64,000 nucleotides of DNA, from assembly GCA_963576475.1 (NCBI GenBank), contig OY754972.1:34448556-34512555 (forward strand). Reading direction: 5' to 3'. A program made the translations under genes and the position numbers. This document shows, one piece after another, positions 30,831 to 42,545 of this stretch. Each line of letters begins with the position of its first letter. Positions within the stretch are counted from its first letter, which is position 1. Below the pieces are notes generated by a model that saw nothing but the letters and a program-made list of their open reading frames with translations, was not told where the DNA came from and did not search any database. Origin of the DNA: Molanna angustata. Lineage: Eukaryota > Arthropoda > Insecta > Trichoptera > Molannidae.

Positions 30831-31460
30831 TTAAAGCTATCTAGAATAATATTATCATTGTTACGTAATATTATCATTGTTAAAATTTTATTTTGATTTT
30901 ATTATTTACGTACTGCGCTTGAAATCTTCAGTTTTATTATGTAAGAAAATGGGCTTTAATTTTTTCAAAGCAAAAAGCATGAAAAATATTCGAATAAAAA
31001 TTATCTTAATTTCCACTACGAATTTAACTTTGTGCGAACAAGAATCCAAGTAAACAAATGTAGATAACGAACGTGGTGTAGGTAGCAAACAAACAAGAAA
31101 AAAAACATTCGAGAAATTTTTCCTTGAAATTTCGTCAAGGAAGAAAAGTCAAATATATTATATACGTAGCTTTGCGAATTTGGGCAAGCATAGAAGTGCC
31201 TTTAATATTTTAAGTTGATACGTTGCGCCCCCTGGAGAAAAAAAAGTAAACTGTCAAATTTTGAGCTGGATGAGGGGGGATTTGAGGGGGGATGGTATAC
31301 CTACATGGCTACACGGGGACAATATAGCCCCGCGGGAGGGGGTGATCCCTTAATTTTAATAAAATCCCATCTGTGTCACCCCCAGAAGCACTGAGGGTGG
31401 TTTTCAACAAAAAATATCCCGACGAAGTCTTTTACCACACTATATCGCACTGAATGCATT
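30831..31460. other. Unclassified stretch
   Basis: AT-rich to about 31200, then G-rich patches (GAGGGGGGATTTGAGGGGGGATGG near 31272, GCGGGAGGGGG near 31332). No coding or repeat match in the window. Confidence 0.35.
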
Positions 31461-32190
31461 GTTAATAGAAGCCAACTCGAATATTCATCCCAAGTATGGA
31501 ATCCAATGTATGATGTCTATATCTCTCGTATTGAAGGAGTACAAAAACGATTTATCAGATTTCTTAATTTCAAAGCCCGAACTTATCAAACTGATTATTT
31601 ACAATTATGTAAACAGCACCATCTTTTGCCTCTTTACAAACGTCGTGACACTGCTGACATGGTCTATCTACTAAAAATCTTAAAAAGTCAAATCGACTGC
31701 CCTGATCTACTTAACAAAATAAATCTTAAGGTGCCTACTCAATCGCGACGCCAAAATCCCATATTCTCGATAGAACAAGTATCCACTAATTATCGACAAA
31801 ATTCATTTCTTTGGCGTGTTTGTAACAATATAAATAATTCAATACTTAACTCACCAGAATTTGACGTATTCCAGTGTAGTATTACAGGGGCGAGAAATGT
31901 TCTGAGTGCTAAGTTCTTTAATGATATACGATTTGTTTGTGAATATGTTACTTTTTTAATGTAATCTAATATTTTCAAGTAATATTATGTTTACCTCGGC
32001 TGCAGGATGAAACTTTATCTATTGCAGAAACACATTACATTGTGATGTTGTATTTTCATCCTGCAGCTGATGGTATGGCCTAACAGCGGAGACTTATAAT
32101 TGGCTGTTTTATTATTATTTTAATTGCTAAACTGAAATTCATAGCTGTAAGTCTCCCAAAAAAATAGAAAATAAATAAATAAAAATAACA
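31461..32190 (+). pseudogene. Jockey-like LINE, RT C-terminus and 3' UTR
   Basis: Open for 168 codons (31461-31964): QLEYSSQVWNPMYDVYISR, IEGVQKRFIRFLNFKAR, YLLKILKSQIDCPDLLNKI and AKFFNDI. This is the thumb/C-terminus of a Jockey-type polymerase; the palm is missing. The 3' UTR contains a 14 bp inverted repeat (GCTGCAGGATGAAA at 31999, complement at 32054) and ends in an AAATAAATAAATAAAA tail near 32170. No stop within the preserved frame, but 5'-truncated and therefore dead. Related to 32425-33277 and 63246-64000. Confidence 0.8.
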
Positions 32191-32424
32191 AAGGAGCCGT
32201 CAATTAAATATTGTGCCGGTATTAAGAATATTTTCTACCTCCTGTTCACTGCTCTTCCATATCAATATTGTGATGTACCTACAGTATGTACACCAGGAGG
32301 TACATCTGAAGATCTGACGACCAATTTGCTAGTTCATTTATGGCAGTGATTCTAAACCGGGGAACCAGCACCACTTTGTGGGCGTTTTGGATATCTTGCG
32401 GGCTATTTTTTAATTTTATTTATT

Positions 32425-33277
32425 TAGGGGGTACTGCAGAAGTTTATGTTTGTTTTATTAACGTTCTTGCTCCTTTACAATAGTTATGTTCGTCCACATT
32501 TAGAGTATTGTTCACAGATTTGGAACCCACGCTACAGTATATACGTTGATCGACTAGAAAGAGTTCAAAAACGATTTCTAAAATTCTTAAATTTCAAATC
32601 ATATAACATATACAGTTCTTATGATGAAATTGAGAAACATTTCCGAATGAAAAAAATCGTACACAGGAGAGTAGTTGCGGATCAAATGTTTCTCTTTAAA
32701 ATTATTAATTCAAAAGTTGACTGTCCTGATTTATTAAATAAAATTAATTTCCATGCGCCGTTGCGAAATGGCAGATTGAACTACTTGTTTTATGTTCCTC
32801 GAAGTAACACTAATTCTAATCAAAATGAGTTTATCAAAAGGGCTTGTAACTTCTATAATGTCAACCTCTCAGCCAGTATCACACATTCTGATATATTCAC
32901 CGCTAGTAATAACGCATACAAAAATTCTCTCTATAAGTGCATAGCATGAACTCGTATGTTGAATTTTTTTTTTTTTTGTTAGTTATTTTTGTTTTTTCTA
33001 ATATTATCTTTTGTATACTTTTATTTACATTTTGAGTTGTTGTTTGTAACAAAAATATAACAATTTAACTGTCATAATCTTTTTCCCATCCTTTTCCTTT
33101 CCCGTCACAGGCAAACATACATCTTAGTTATATTTAAATTTATGATGTTTGAAATGTTTTATATTTAATATCTGTGGACATATGTAATTGGTCTGTTTGT
33201 TTTTATTTTATAGTGTATTATTCCATTTTAGTATTTTAAGACTGTATTTGTCCCTAAATAAATAAATAAATAAATAT
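32425..33277 (+). pseudogene. Jockey-like LINE, RT C-terminus and 3' UTR, second copy
   Basis: Open to the TGA at 32947: SYVRPHLEYCSQIWNPRYS, LERVQKRFLKFLNFKSYN, FKIINSKVDCPDLLNKINF and NEFIKRACNFYN. It aligns along its length with the copy at 31461 but has diverged, so it is a separate insertion in the same orientation. The 3' UTR runs to CCCTAAATAAATAAATAAATAAAT near 33250-33274. A hAT-like start (CAGTGATTCT) at about 32345 precedes it but has no partner. Confidence 0.8.
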
Positions 33278-34229
33278 TAATATGACATAAAAGACATATT
33301 GTTTACAAATAATTCACGTTTAACTCCGAAGCTGATGACGTCGCGAGGTTGGAGCCATAGCTGAACGCACGCAAAGTATCGAATCCATTCCACTAGCGGC
33401 CTTTCAAACACCAGTTGGCAATATTTGTTCACGAACAAATAATATATTTCTGTGTTGTGTATTAAAATATAAAAATATTTTGTCATAAAAGAAGATTTAA
33501 CTGTAAGCATGTATTATATTTTAGCATACCTAACCATCTGATCTAATTGAAATAATTATATGGATTCAAAATTTATTTATTAATTATTAATTTAGGGGAA
33601 ACATACAGCAATTTATTAACCATAAATAAAAACAATAACAAATATCAGTAATTTACAAAAATAGTTCCTACAACATGCGTAATATAAAAAAAGACAAGTT
33701 AGCTTAAAAACATATACAGTGGAGTGAGTTAAAAACAAAATTAAAATTAAAGTATACAGCTTCAAAAAATATAACAAAGAATATAAACAAGATAAGTAAT
33801 TCAAAATAAGGGATATAGATAGTGGGGGTAAGTAGGAATTGCGGGGAGTGGGGAGGGAATAAAGGGGATTGGTATTCCATGCCTCGTATCACTGCGTTTT
33901 TGCTGATATACTCCTGCGATATTGCATAGTTCAACACAAATATACCTACTTGCGAGACTATAAAAAATATCTATATATTTTAAATATCTTTTAAAATATA
34001 TAGATATTTATATGCAGATTTATATAACACTGCTTCTACTGTTATTTTTGAATTCATAATACTTTTTACTCTCCATGCACACTATGGAATAGGGGAGAGT
34101 CATGATTTCGCAAAATTTAAACGTATTTTTTTTACATCAATTTCTCAATGGGTATCATGTAGAGAATGCACACTATGAGTTTCGTCGTGATGTGTTTGTG
34201 TGTATGGCGTATACGCCGTAGCATTTATA
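33278..34229. other. AT-rich stretch with a hairpin
   Basis: A 20 bp-armed AT hairpin lies at about 33965-34010. The minus strand from 33937 to 33600 ends in GGTTAATAAATTGC, which could be the 3' end of a transcript or LINE, but no coding similarity is clear. Confidence 0.35.
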
Positions 34230-35150
34230 TTTTTTGTGTCCTCTCTACAGCCCAAACTATAAGTCCGATCGACTTTATATTAACATCATATGTGTACATA
34301 TAATGCAAAGACCTAGAGCTGATTAGTTTTCCATAGACAACTTTTGATTTCTTCTCTATGAATTCATCATTTACGTTGTTTTTATTGTGTCCTCTCTGCA
34401 GCCCAAACTATAAGTCCGATTGACTTCATATTGATATCATACAAGTCCATAAACTTAGAGCTGATTAGTTTTCCATAGACAACGCTTCATTTTATCTCAA
34501 TGTTTCTTTATGATTTCATCTATTAAAACTGAAAAAATGCTCTCACGACCTTGAAATTAGAGATATTTTAATTTGGTTTCAACTATTTATACAACACCAA
34601 GAATCTTCATAAAATTGTATTCAAAATTGGTCAATGTTAAAAGAAAAATATTCAACGGTTTCAAAAATTATATTTTATTTAATGGATTATTGTATGAAAT
34701 TTATATGTTACAAGACAATTAATTTTTTTATGTTTGGCAATGTTCAGTTCTTTGATTTCATATTGATATAAGAATATTAATAGCTTGAACTTAGAACTGA
34801 TTAGCTTTTCATAGATATCATAAAATTTCTTCATATGATATCACGTGTCAAAAATGTCAAAATGTTCTAATGCTCTTTGAAACAAAATCTATCTGCTTTT
34901 ATTAAAATATTTCATACAACATTAGCATTCTTCACCATACTGCATTAATAGTTTGTATATCTTAACATAAAAATATACTATCGTTAGAAAATTTATATTA
35001 CTGGTAGTAAAATTTAGAATGAATAAAATATTTCATATAACATAAGCATATTTTACCATAGTGAGATTGTCAATATTTGAAGAAGAAAAAATAAACGCTT
35101 ACTATGGTGTGGAGAGTTTAGTGTTGGCCACAACCCACTCGTTTATTTAA
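34230..35150. repeat. Diverged tandem block of ~125-150 bp units
   Basis: GTGTCCTCTCTACAGCCCAAAC (34237) and GTGTCCTCTCTGCAGCCCAAAC (34388) start two units sharing AGCTGATTAGTTTTCCATAGAC. A third, weaker unit lies near 34745-34830. Downstream, AAAATATTTCATACAACATTAGCAT (about 34904) and its variant (about 35028) form another pair. The block ends near GGCCACAACCCA, the inverse of the core of array 4 at 10341-11060. Confidence 0.65.
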
Positions 35151-36825
35151 TGTTTTGGTTTATTTTAAGTCTATTTGTATATTATCTTTCTTTTATATTT
35201 GCTTATTTCTTTTTTTTATTCTTTAATTTACTGTATAACTATTTTGGTACATATATATTTCTTTTCTCTTTTTGCAAGTGTATAGCTGATTATTTTTTTT
35301 TATTCTATATATTTTTATCAATATGTGTTTTTGTGTATGTTAAAGGCAATTTATGCCGTTTATATATAAATAAATAAATAATTGACCAAATTAACACATC
35401 ACAAATACTAACTGTAATTTATTAGAAACAATTAAATTATTTAATAATCTGTTTCCATTGGATCATTACTGGGATGTGTATGACCAGCTATATTTCCATC
35501 CGGATTAACAATTATACAAATATACTGGCCACTGTTAGATATCATTCTACATAATAATATCATACCAAATTGCCATCGTTGATTAACAGGTTTCTGGTAT
35601 AAAAAATAGAGCACGGGGCAAGTATAAGATCACAACGCTTCTCTGAGTTGTTATAAGAATGTACCAAATAGGTAAGTACCCTAAAAAAACAGTTTTTCGT
35701 AAAGTAGCGTTCTCTTTAGGACGAACGATAGTATGGTCACGCTCTCAAAACAACATGTATGTCATTCTGTTAACATGACTCCGTGATCTGACATGGGTCC
35801 AACACCGTCCGGGAATAACTCCAAAATAATTTTGTATACATATCACATATCAATCATAAAAATGTTACCGCATTATAAAGAACTTGGACAAGAGCAAATT
35901 TATTTATGTAATATATTATTTTGAAACTGGCTCAAAACCGTGTTATATTAACCCTTTTTCGTCAATGTCCTTCAGAAGCAATACCGAATACATCAACAAA
36001 ATATTTGAATGGAGCTTTTTTATTGTGACTTAATTTCATTTGTTTTTGAAATGAACTGTCACATGTTTTTTTTTTTACTAACATCGTTTATGCACGACCG
36101 CGATTTAGAGAGTGGTTCTGTCAAAATAATTTTAATTAAGTTATATATCTGCAATTCTTATTTTTCTTCCAGTACCTACCTTCTCCTCTGCGGAGGTGGG
36201 ATACCATCAAGGTTATCTCCATCTTCTTCACAGGGGCCCTAAACAGCGATGCAGTTACATAAGAGTTAGAACGGAAACTTACATTGATAGGTTTTTCGCA
36301 GTTCTCTGTCGCAATTGGAGACGTTACAAATGGCTGCTCATCAAATAACACAAGGATACTATATTGCCACTGAGTCCAATACTAACAAAGGAGGACCCGC
36401 CTTCAAACTTGAATCAAGTACCGACAAGTCGCTGCCAGGGGTTCCTGGTGTCGATTTTTTCTGTAGGACTTCACTCTTTAAACAAAATGGACAGTAATGA
36501 ACAAATTTTCAGTACTTAATCTTCCCTTAAATACGTCACTAAATGACTCAACGTTTCTGACGGATCGCGTATCATAATCTTGAGTTAAGTATTGTTTCTA
36601 GTATTTTATCGCCAGGCGACGCACTAATCGCCGTACACTTTAATATTTTATTTCATTTTACTACAAATAACTGCTTAGTAATTATAATCATAATTTATAT
36701 TTTAATAAAGAAGTGGTTCACGAACATAAATTGATAATGTATTACCTAACAACAAACGAAACAGACTGTTATCCATATTAAAACGTCAGGTACGCATTTA
36801 AAACTTTATTTTTGTGATGTTTTAT
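35151..36825. other. AT-rich stretch; possible LINE tail; unclear minus-strand reading
   Basis: 35150-35385 is T-rich and ends TATATAAATAAATAAATAA, like a LINE 3' UTR. On minus, 36364-36465 can be read as KKSTPGTPGSDLSVLDSSLK and beyond, preceded by TCCTACAG (acceptor-like). A GTAAGT lies at 36279-36284 on minus, but a stop intervenes. I do not claim an exon there. The rest is empty. Confidence 0.3.
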
Positions 36826-36945
36826 CATCCCGATTTCTAAAATGATCGATCCTGTTCTATGTATGTATATAGTCCGTGTACTCCTAGATGTTCTACATAA
36901 GATATTATTTTACCATCATCACTTAGTTCCAGATCCATCTGTAAA
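36800..36945 (-). CDS. Possible terminal exon, 33 codons plus 3' UTR, family unknown
   Basis: On minus, TATATTTTACAG (acceptor-like) at about 36957-36946 is followed by 33 codons, MDLELSDDGKIISYVEHLGV through YIEQDRSF, ending in TAG at 36838. An AATAAA-type signal (AAAAATAAAG) lies about 30 bp beyond the stop, near 36810. Composition and codon use look protein-like, unlike the surrounding AT-rich DNA. I do not recognise the family. No upstream exon is convincing. The intron would contain the inverted Helitron pair, whose end lies about 80 bp upstream. It could equally be a chance open frame of this length. Confidence 0.3.
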
Positions 36946-37027
36946 ATATACATTTTGTCTTTACAATGATTTATTTTAATTAAAAAATAAAACATTGATA
37001 CGTATAAAATATAATGGAGTATTATGA

Positions 37028-38083
37028 CTAGTTGCATGTAACACATGAGATCCAACTGTCGATAGCGATAGTATGTATAGTTGAAGAATATGTACCAAAC
37101 TATAAACCCATAGATACAAATTATTGAATATTTTCAGATATTTTGTTTTCTATACAACATATGTAGGTATGTATGTCAAGATAGGATAGTATGGAAGAAG
37201 ATCCTTTTTCCTACCCAGGATATGCAAATTGCATGATGGTATGTATGTATGTTTGGAGATGAAGTAACAAACTATTAAGTCTTCTTACATATTGTGTATA
37301 GGCGACTGCCATACAAAATGTATGAAGCGATGTCGTCGCTAAATTCAATTTTTAAAAAAATTGTTAAAAAAAAATTGAGATCTTCTACTACAATGTTAAT
37401 ATTTTTTATAGAAAATTAAATTATCTAGTTGGGGTGTTTCGGCTTTTTTCGATAATTGTAAAAGTTTTGGAAATATAGGCAGTTAAACTCATAAATTTAT
37501 CATAAAAAAAATATTTTTCTTAATAAAAAATGTTTGAGAAATCCTGGAATTTTTTTGAAAAAACTAATTTGAGATTTTGTATTTGTCTATGTTTGTACCA
37601 ATTTTCAGCGTTCTCCCGTTTATGGTTTCTGAGATATATGGAAAAATAAAATAAAAATTCAAAAGTTGATAACCCCTGACTGAAACAAAAATTCAAAATT
37701 CCGAGTATAAAAGTTTTGTAGGCCTGTAACTGTTTATATATTCTGAAATTTTAGGCTCTGTAAATTGAGCGGATCAAAAGTTATAAGGGGGGGACGGACA
37801 CACAGACACACACACACACACACACACAGACACACAGGCACACACACACACACACACAGACACACACACACACAGACACACGAAATGTTCTACTCCGAAT
37901 TCTGAGTAAATCCGTGTATGGAACATATATGCTGCGAAGCCTCTAAGTTGGTGTTTTTTGACTTCAAAGTTGGAAAATCCATGAAAAAAGTAGACCTCTC
38001 CATACAATTCTCGCGTATTCTGGCTTGATACATTGTCGATATGTTAAGAGAACAAAGTTCTCCTGAACAAATCGACAGTTGGA
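37028..38083 (-). mobile_element. Helitron-type element, copy D1 (complete, minus strand)
   Basis: Reads from TCCAACTGTCGATTTGTTCAGG (left end, at 38083) to CTAG (complement at 37028-37031), with the CA/GT microsatellite at about 37797-37882 and the 3' hairpin near 37033-37046. The base beyond CTAG is T on this strand, as in the other copies. It is fused at its left end to the partial plus-strand copy D2. Confidence 0.9.
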
Positions 38084-38789
38084 ACAGTTACAGGCCTACA
38101 AAACTTTTATACTCGGAATTTTGAATTTTTGTTTCAGTCAGGGGTTATCAACTTTTGAATTTTTATTTTATTTTTCCATATATCTCAGAAACCATAAACG
38201 GTAGAACGCTGAAAATTGGTACAAACATAGACAAATACAAAATCTCAAATTAGTTTTTTCAAAAAAATTCCAGGGTTTCTCAAACATTTTTTATTAAGAA
38301 AAATATTTTTTTTATGATACATTTATGAGTTTAACTGCCTATATTTCCAAAACTTTTACAATTATCGAAAAAAGCCGAAACACCCCAACTAGATAATTTA
38401 ATTTCCTATAAAAAATATTAACATTGTAGTAGAAGATCTCAATTTTTTTTTAACAATTTTTTTAAAAATTGAATTAAGTGACGACATCGCTTCATACATT
38501 TTGTATGGCAGTCGCCTATACACAATATGTAAGAAGACTTAATAGTTTGTTACTTCATCTCCAAACATACATACATACCATCATGCAATTTGCATATTCT
38601 GGGTAGGAAAAAGGATCTTCTTCCATACTATCCTATCTTGACATACATACCTACATATGTTGTATAGAAAACAAAATATCTGAAAATATTCAATAATTTG
38701 TATCTATGGGTTTATAGTTTGGTACATATTCTTCAACTATACATACTATCGCTATCGGCAGTTGGATCTCATGTGTTACATGCAACTAG
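38083..38789 (+). mobile_element. Helitron-type element, copy D2 (left third missing, plus strand)
   Basis: Starts inside the element at AACAGTTACAGGCC, directly joined to the left end of D1, and runs to a normal right end (CATGTGTTACATGCAACTAG, then T). It shares with D1 variants absent from copies B and E: ACCATAAACGG, CCAAAACTTTTACAATTATCG and AAAGGATCTTCTTCC. D1 and D2 are therefore an inverted duplication of one copy and not two independent insertions. Arms are about 705 bp with a 350 bp spacer. Confidence 0.9.
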
Positions 38790-40700
38790 TTAAATAATAT
38801 TTAGTCACAGCGTCGCATCACGGATTATTAAGTAAATCACGTAAATAAAGGATATTGAGAATTTGACAGATGCATAGGTAATAGACAATAACCACAGAAA
38901 ACGTGAAATATGTGTATAGTTGAAGATTACGTAACTGACGTTTCATTTTGCACTGTAATACGCAAATGGAATGTAATATCCCATAAACTTTTAACTTGGG
39001 TTACTAAAACCAACGATTTCAGGGTCAACTCAAATATCGGGCCTATATAATTATATATTTCTTTATTTTGCTTTTTGCGGAAAGCCGCGTTTCGAGTCTT
39101 ATCTCGCGGTAACCCTAAACCTTCTATGTAAATGGTAATCTATCTATGTGGGATGGATGTTAATACTTCTCAGAAAACCCTCTAAAGCCAGCTCTTGTAA
39201 AAAAATTCCAGGTATTTTGAAAAATACCAACAAAAGGCAAAGTTCTTTAATCATGATTTCCACGAAGACAAATTAAGTTTTTGATTTCACATAGATTCTC
39301 TCTTGTCAGAAGTTGGTAAAACGATTCACTTGAGATTTGTATACCATCAAATTAGAATATGCGGCATACTTTTTTGATTCATATATCCATCTTTTCCGTC
39401 TTTTTACGAGTTCCGTTGGTCCAAGATCTTTCCATATAGAATGTAATAACAACTCTGTTGCCAATATGAAAATTAAATTTATTTTGGTATAAGGGTTCAT
39501 AGATCTTGTAATGTAGAGACCAATATTCTTCTGGAGAATTTAAGAGTGTTGAAAATTTATAAAACGTAATGGAAAAAATGGGTAAAAAAGATAGAAGGGA
39601 CGAAATGGATAAAATGGACAGAAGTGACGAAAGGGATAGAAGGGATGGTTGGGACAGACCGACAGAAGGGACACATTAAGATTTTCTTTCTTAAGGTACA
39701 ATTGCAACAGCATTTACATTACACAATTTCTTGCAACCAACCAGATATCAAAGTAAAACAACATAATATTAAGTACAATTGTACAACAGCACAAAAATTG
39801 ATAGCATAAACAAAAATACATTACAAGAAAAAAATTTAAGGAAAGGACAATGAAATCATCTTTAGCGTTACAATCCTTGGTGGGTTTCAGCTGCTTGCAA
39901 GTAACTTCGCCTTACTGCTTTGTCACTGACTGCCACTTTCCGTTTTCTTGGCCCAGAAAATGACAATCCATAGCGATACCATCCAACTCTTCGTCGCCTC
40001 ACTGTATCATTAAATAACACTCTTTTGGGGAGCTCCAAATCCTCCATGATATGCGGTGCAAATCAGATACTTGGCTATACTGTGTTGGTGTCCTGCAGGC
40101 TAGTTCCGGTTCTTTTATCGCGGCAATATACACAAGCTTATTTATTTATTTTAAGAGGCTATAGTAGGCTATATAGTATATATTGAAAATAATTTCCCTA
40201 ATATCCACAAAAGATACGTCTTTAAAATAAAGGAGAGTTTGTATTTACATCTTAATTCTATTGCATGAGTTTTTTTGTAATTTGAATTTCTTTAATATTT
40301 TTCTTGTAAAATAAGTTTTAATAAAACCCTTTTTTTATTTTTTTACTGTACGTAACTAAAAAACTACAAGGTCTATGAGGTAGATTTTTATTTCAATCGA
40401 AAGATAATATGAAAATCTACCGGCTGAGTTTTTTATTATTATAATATTTTAATTACTATTCTTGTTATTTAGAAAAAAACCTCCAAATTTTACCATTTTT
40501 TCACGAAAAAGTGTTGTATGTCACAGATTAGGTGATATGCAATATTTTATCGTGTTTCATACATAAGTAATTTAGTGTACATTTTTGTGTACATCCGTAT
40601 ACCCGGGGTTTACAAGAGCCTTAATTTTGGCACATGTTACAAAATTAAAGAAACAACATAAAATTACAAAAAAAACTTGTATTCTACTTTGTAAACTAAA
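38790..40700. other. Mostly unclassified; purine-rich short repeat at 39565-39675
   Basis: 39565-39675 holds irregular 12-15 bp repeats (GATAGAAGGGAC, AAAATGGACAGAAG). On minus, 40070-39880 can be read as VLFNDTVRRRRVGWYRYGLS and further to HQGL, possibly a LINE C-terminus of a family I cannot place. 39445-39330 on minus (SIWKDLGPTELVKRRKRW) is also protein-like but isolated. Neither is strong enough to call. Confidence 0.3.
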
Positions 40701-41547
40701 TTATAAAGAAGAATACAAATGACTAAAATACCCACAAAGGCAATCATGCGGTCGTTATTTCGTTTTCCGCTGACACTAGCCCGCGTAAAATTCTGCGCAT
40801 TATGTCGAGAAAACTTCCGTTCGCCGTTCGTAATGCGGTATTCTGATTGGAGCGAAGTATGTACCTATGACATTCGACAGGTGAATTTATTCGCAAAGTT
40901 TAATGCGGCAAATCGAGGTGGTGCTAAGTTCTGTGTAAAAACAAAAATCTACGTGTACATATGTAGGTACACACATTCGTTTGTTTCACAGATTAATGTT
41001 ATGAATGTCAAGCTTAGCTGCTTACTGGAGTGGCAAGGCCTAAAGTCCAGACCCGAAAACTAACTACAGCTCGTGATACGTAACATTCACTTTACATTCT
41101 GTGATACGTAAAGATTAGCAGAACTTCTCGCAAAGTACTACACGTAAATGGGAATAAGAGTACTGGTTTATTGGACAAGAATAAAATAAAATAAAATTAA
41201 CTGAGAACTCAAAATGTCAATATTATATGATGAGGTTTTTTAAGACAAATTGTATATATTTAATTTGATAAGTTAAGAAGCTAAGAGGAAAGTCTTTTAG
41301 GTGGGCGAGGTCCAATATCATTCTTAGAATCGAATTAAATATTCACAAAACAAATTATTCGCATACACAAAGCAATTTGAAAGATCTTAAAATGATTTCC
41401 CGATGGAAAATTTATGATAAATTATTTCTATGGCAATATCGAGTCAATTCAAAATGATTTTAATGTTTGCAAATATTATCAATTCTTTTTGGAATATTTT
41501 TTTTAATATAGTAACTTATTTCAGTACCTATGTGTTTTTTTTACAAC
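40701..41547. other. Unclassified; open frame of 114 codons at 40719-41063
   Basis: The plus-strand frame starting at 40719 contains cysteine pairs (CALC) and is locally GC-richer, but it resembles no family I know, has no neighbours to support it, and is within the length expected by chance. The remainder is AT-rich. Confidence 0.3.
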
Positions 41548-41970
41548 AGATTTTTAATTATCTCAATAGAGACGAAGTTGGAATATTTACTGTAGGAGAA
41601 CCGGGAAATCAAGGCACCTACAGGGCTTACGACCTGTCATCGGCTGGTTTACGTGATCACTATGCGCTTGCGCAACGTTCACCAATTATGCCTTTTTAAT
41701 GAGATCCCTATCAATTCAATTTTGAAAGTTCTACTTACTTACTTTACTTTTTGTATGGCTACGGCTTTTCCTGCGCCTTTGGCTGCGTCATTGAGTAGTT
41801 CCCTTCTACACTCTTGGCTCCCGTTCGGCCAGCCACTTCACAGCTTCTGGAGTCGCCCTATGGATGTCCATCCAGTCTCCTTCATACCTCCGTATCGGGC
41901 ACTCCTATATATTGTAATACTGAAATTCATTTCGCTAAAAAATAATGAATTTTTACTACAGCCATCTATG
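41548..41970 (+). repeat. Interspersed repeat 'beta', copy 1, carrying a nested LINE tail
   Basis: ACAGATTTTTAATTATCTCAATAGAGACGA, GAGAACCGGGAAATCAAGGC, GCTTACGACCTGTCATCGGC and GAGATCCCTATCAATTCAA are nearly identical to 42258-42522. Copy 1 is interrupted at 41731-41909. After the insert, ATATATTGTAATACTGAAATTC resumes the shared sequence. Confidence 0.85.
41731..41909 (-). mobile_element. Nested LINE 3' end with (GTAA)n tail
   Basis: About 178 bp present in copy 1 and absent from copy 2 of repeat beta. On minus it ends AAAGTAAAGTAAGTAAGT after a short piece of coding-like sequence (GWTSIGRLQKL, NDAAKGAGKAVA). The tail matches that of the RTE-like fragment at 28812. Target duplication is at most 3-4 bp (TCTA/CCTA). 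Confidence 0.6.
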
Positions 41971-42257
41971 TGTGAAATTATGAACAACATTCTTATTATT
42001 TTTATTTATTTTTGTTGTAACGCCAACTATTGAGAGAATTGTTTTTTTGTAAATAATGAGAGCAACAATTCTTATACCTGAGGTGACAAATGCATTTTTC
42101 GCATAGAAGTCACCCCTGAATTGCGCCAGACTAACAAGGTCATTTTTGTCTTATTTACCTACTTGTACCAATGTGTAAGTAATCGAATATTTTTTTATTA
42201 TTACATATGCGCAAACATTGGTTTTTTTTTCCCTGTCGGGAGTCAAAGATATTTTTT
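41971..42257. other. Spacer between beta copies
   Basis: AT-rich, nothing recognised. GAGAGAATTG followed by poly-T near 42032 recalls the start region of Helitron copies, too short to call. Confidence 0.3.
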
Positions 42258-42522
42258 GACAGATTTTTAATTATCTCAATAGAGACGATGTTGGAATATT
42301 TACTGTAGGAGAACCGGGAAATCAAGGCACCTACAGGGCTTACGACCTGTCATCGGCTGGTTTACGTGATCACTTTATGCGCTTGCGCAACGTTCACCAA
42401 TTATGCCTTTTTAATGAGATCCCTATCAATTCAATTTTGAAAGTTCTATATATTGTAATACTGAAATTCTTTTGGCTTGAAACTAAGGAATTTTTACTAC
42501 AGCCATCTATGTGTGGAATTAT
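42258..42522 (+). repeat. Interspersed repeat 'beta', copy 2 (uninterrupted)
   Basis: Near-identical to copy 1 without the 178 bp insert: GAAAGTTCTATATATTGTAATAC is continuous at about 42437-42460. Its right end lies 20-25 bp from the left end of Helitron copy E. Confidence 0.85.
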
Positions 42523-42545
42523 GAAATTATACCTATGTGTTGTTC

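Noticed and set aside
32343..32400. CAGTGATTCTAAACC, resembling a hAT terminal repeat
   Set aside because: No inverted partner or 8 bp duplication was found nearby; one short match is not enough.
39306..39500. Minus-strand internal exon (SIWKDLGPTELVKRRKRW) between an AG and a GT
   Set aside because: Splice signals are weak and no neighbouring exon in a compatible phase was found.
40719..41063. 114-codon open frame with a CALC pair
   Set aside because: No recognisable domain, no splice or polyadenylation context, and no similarity to the rest of the window.
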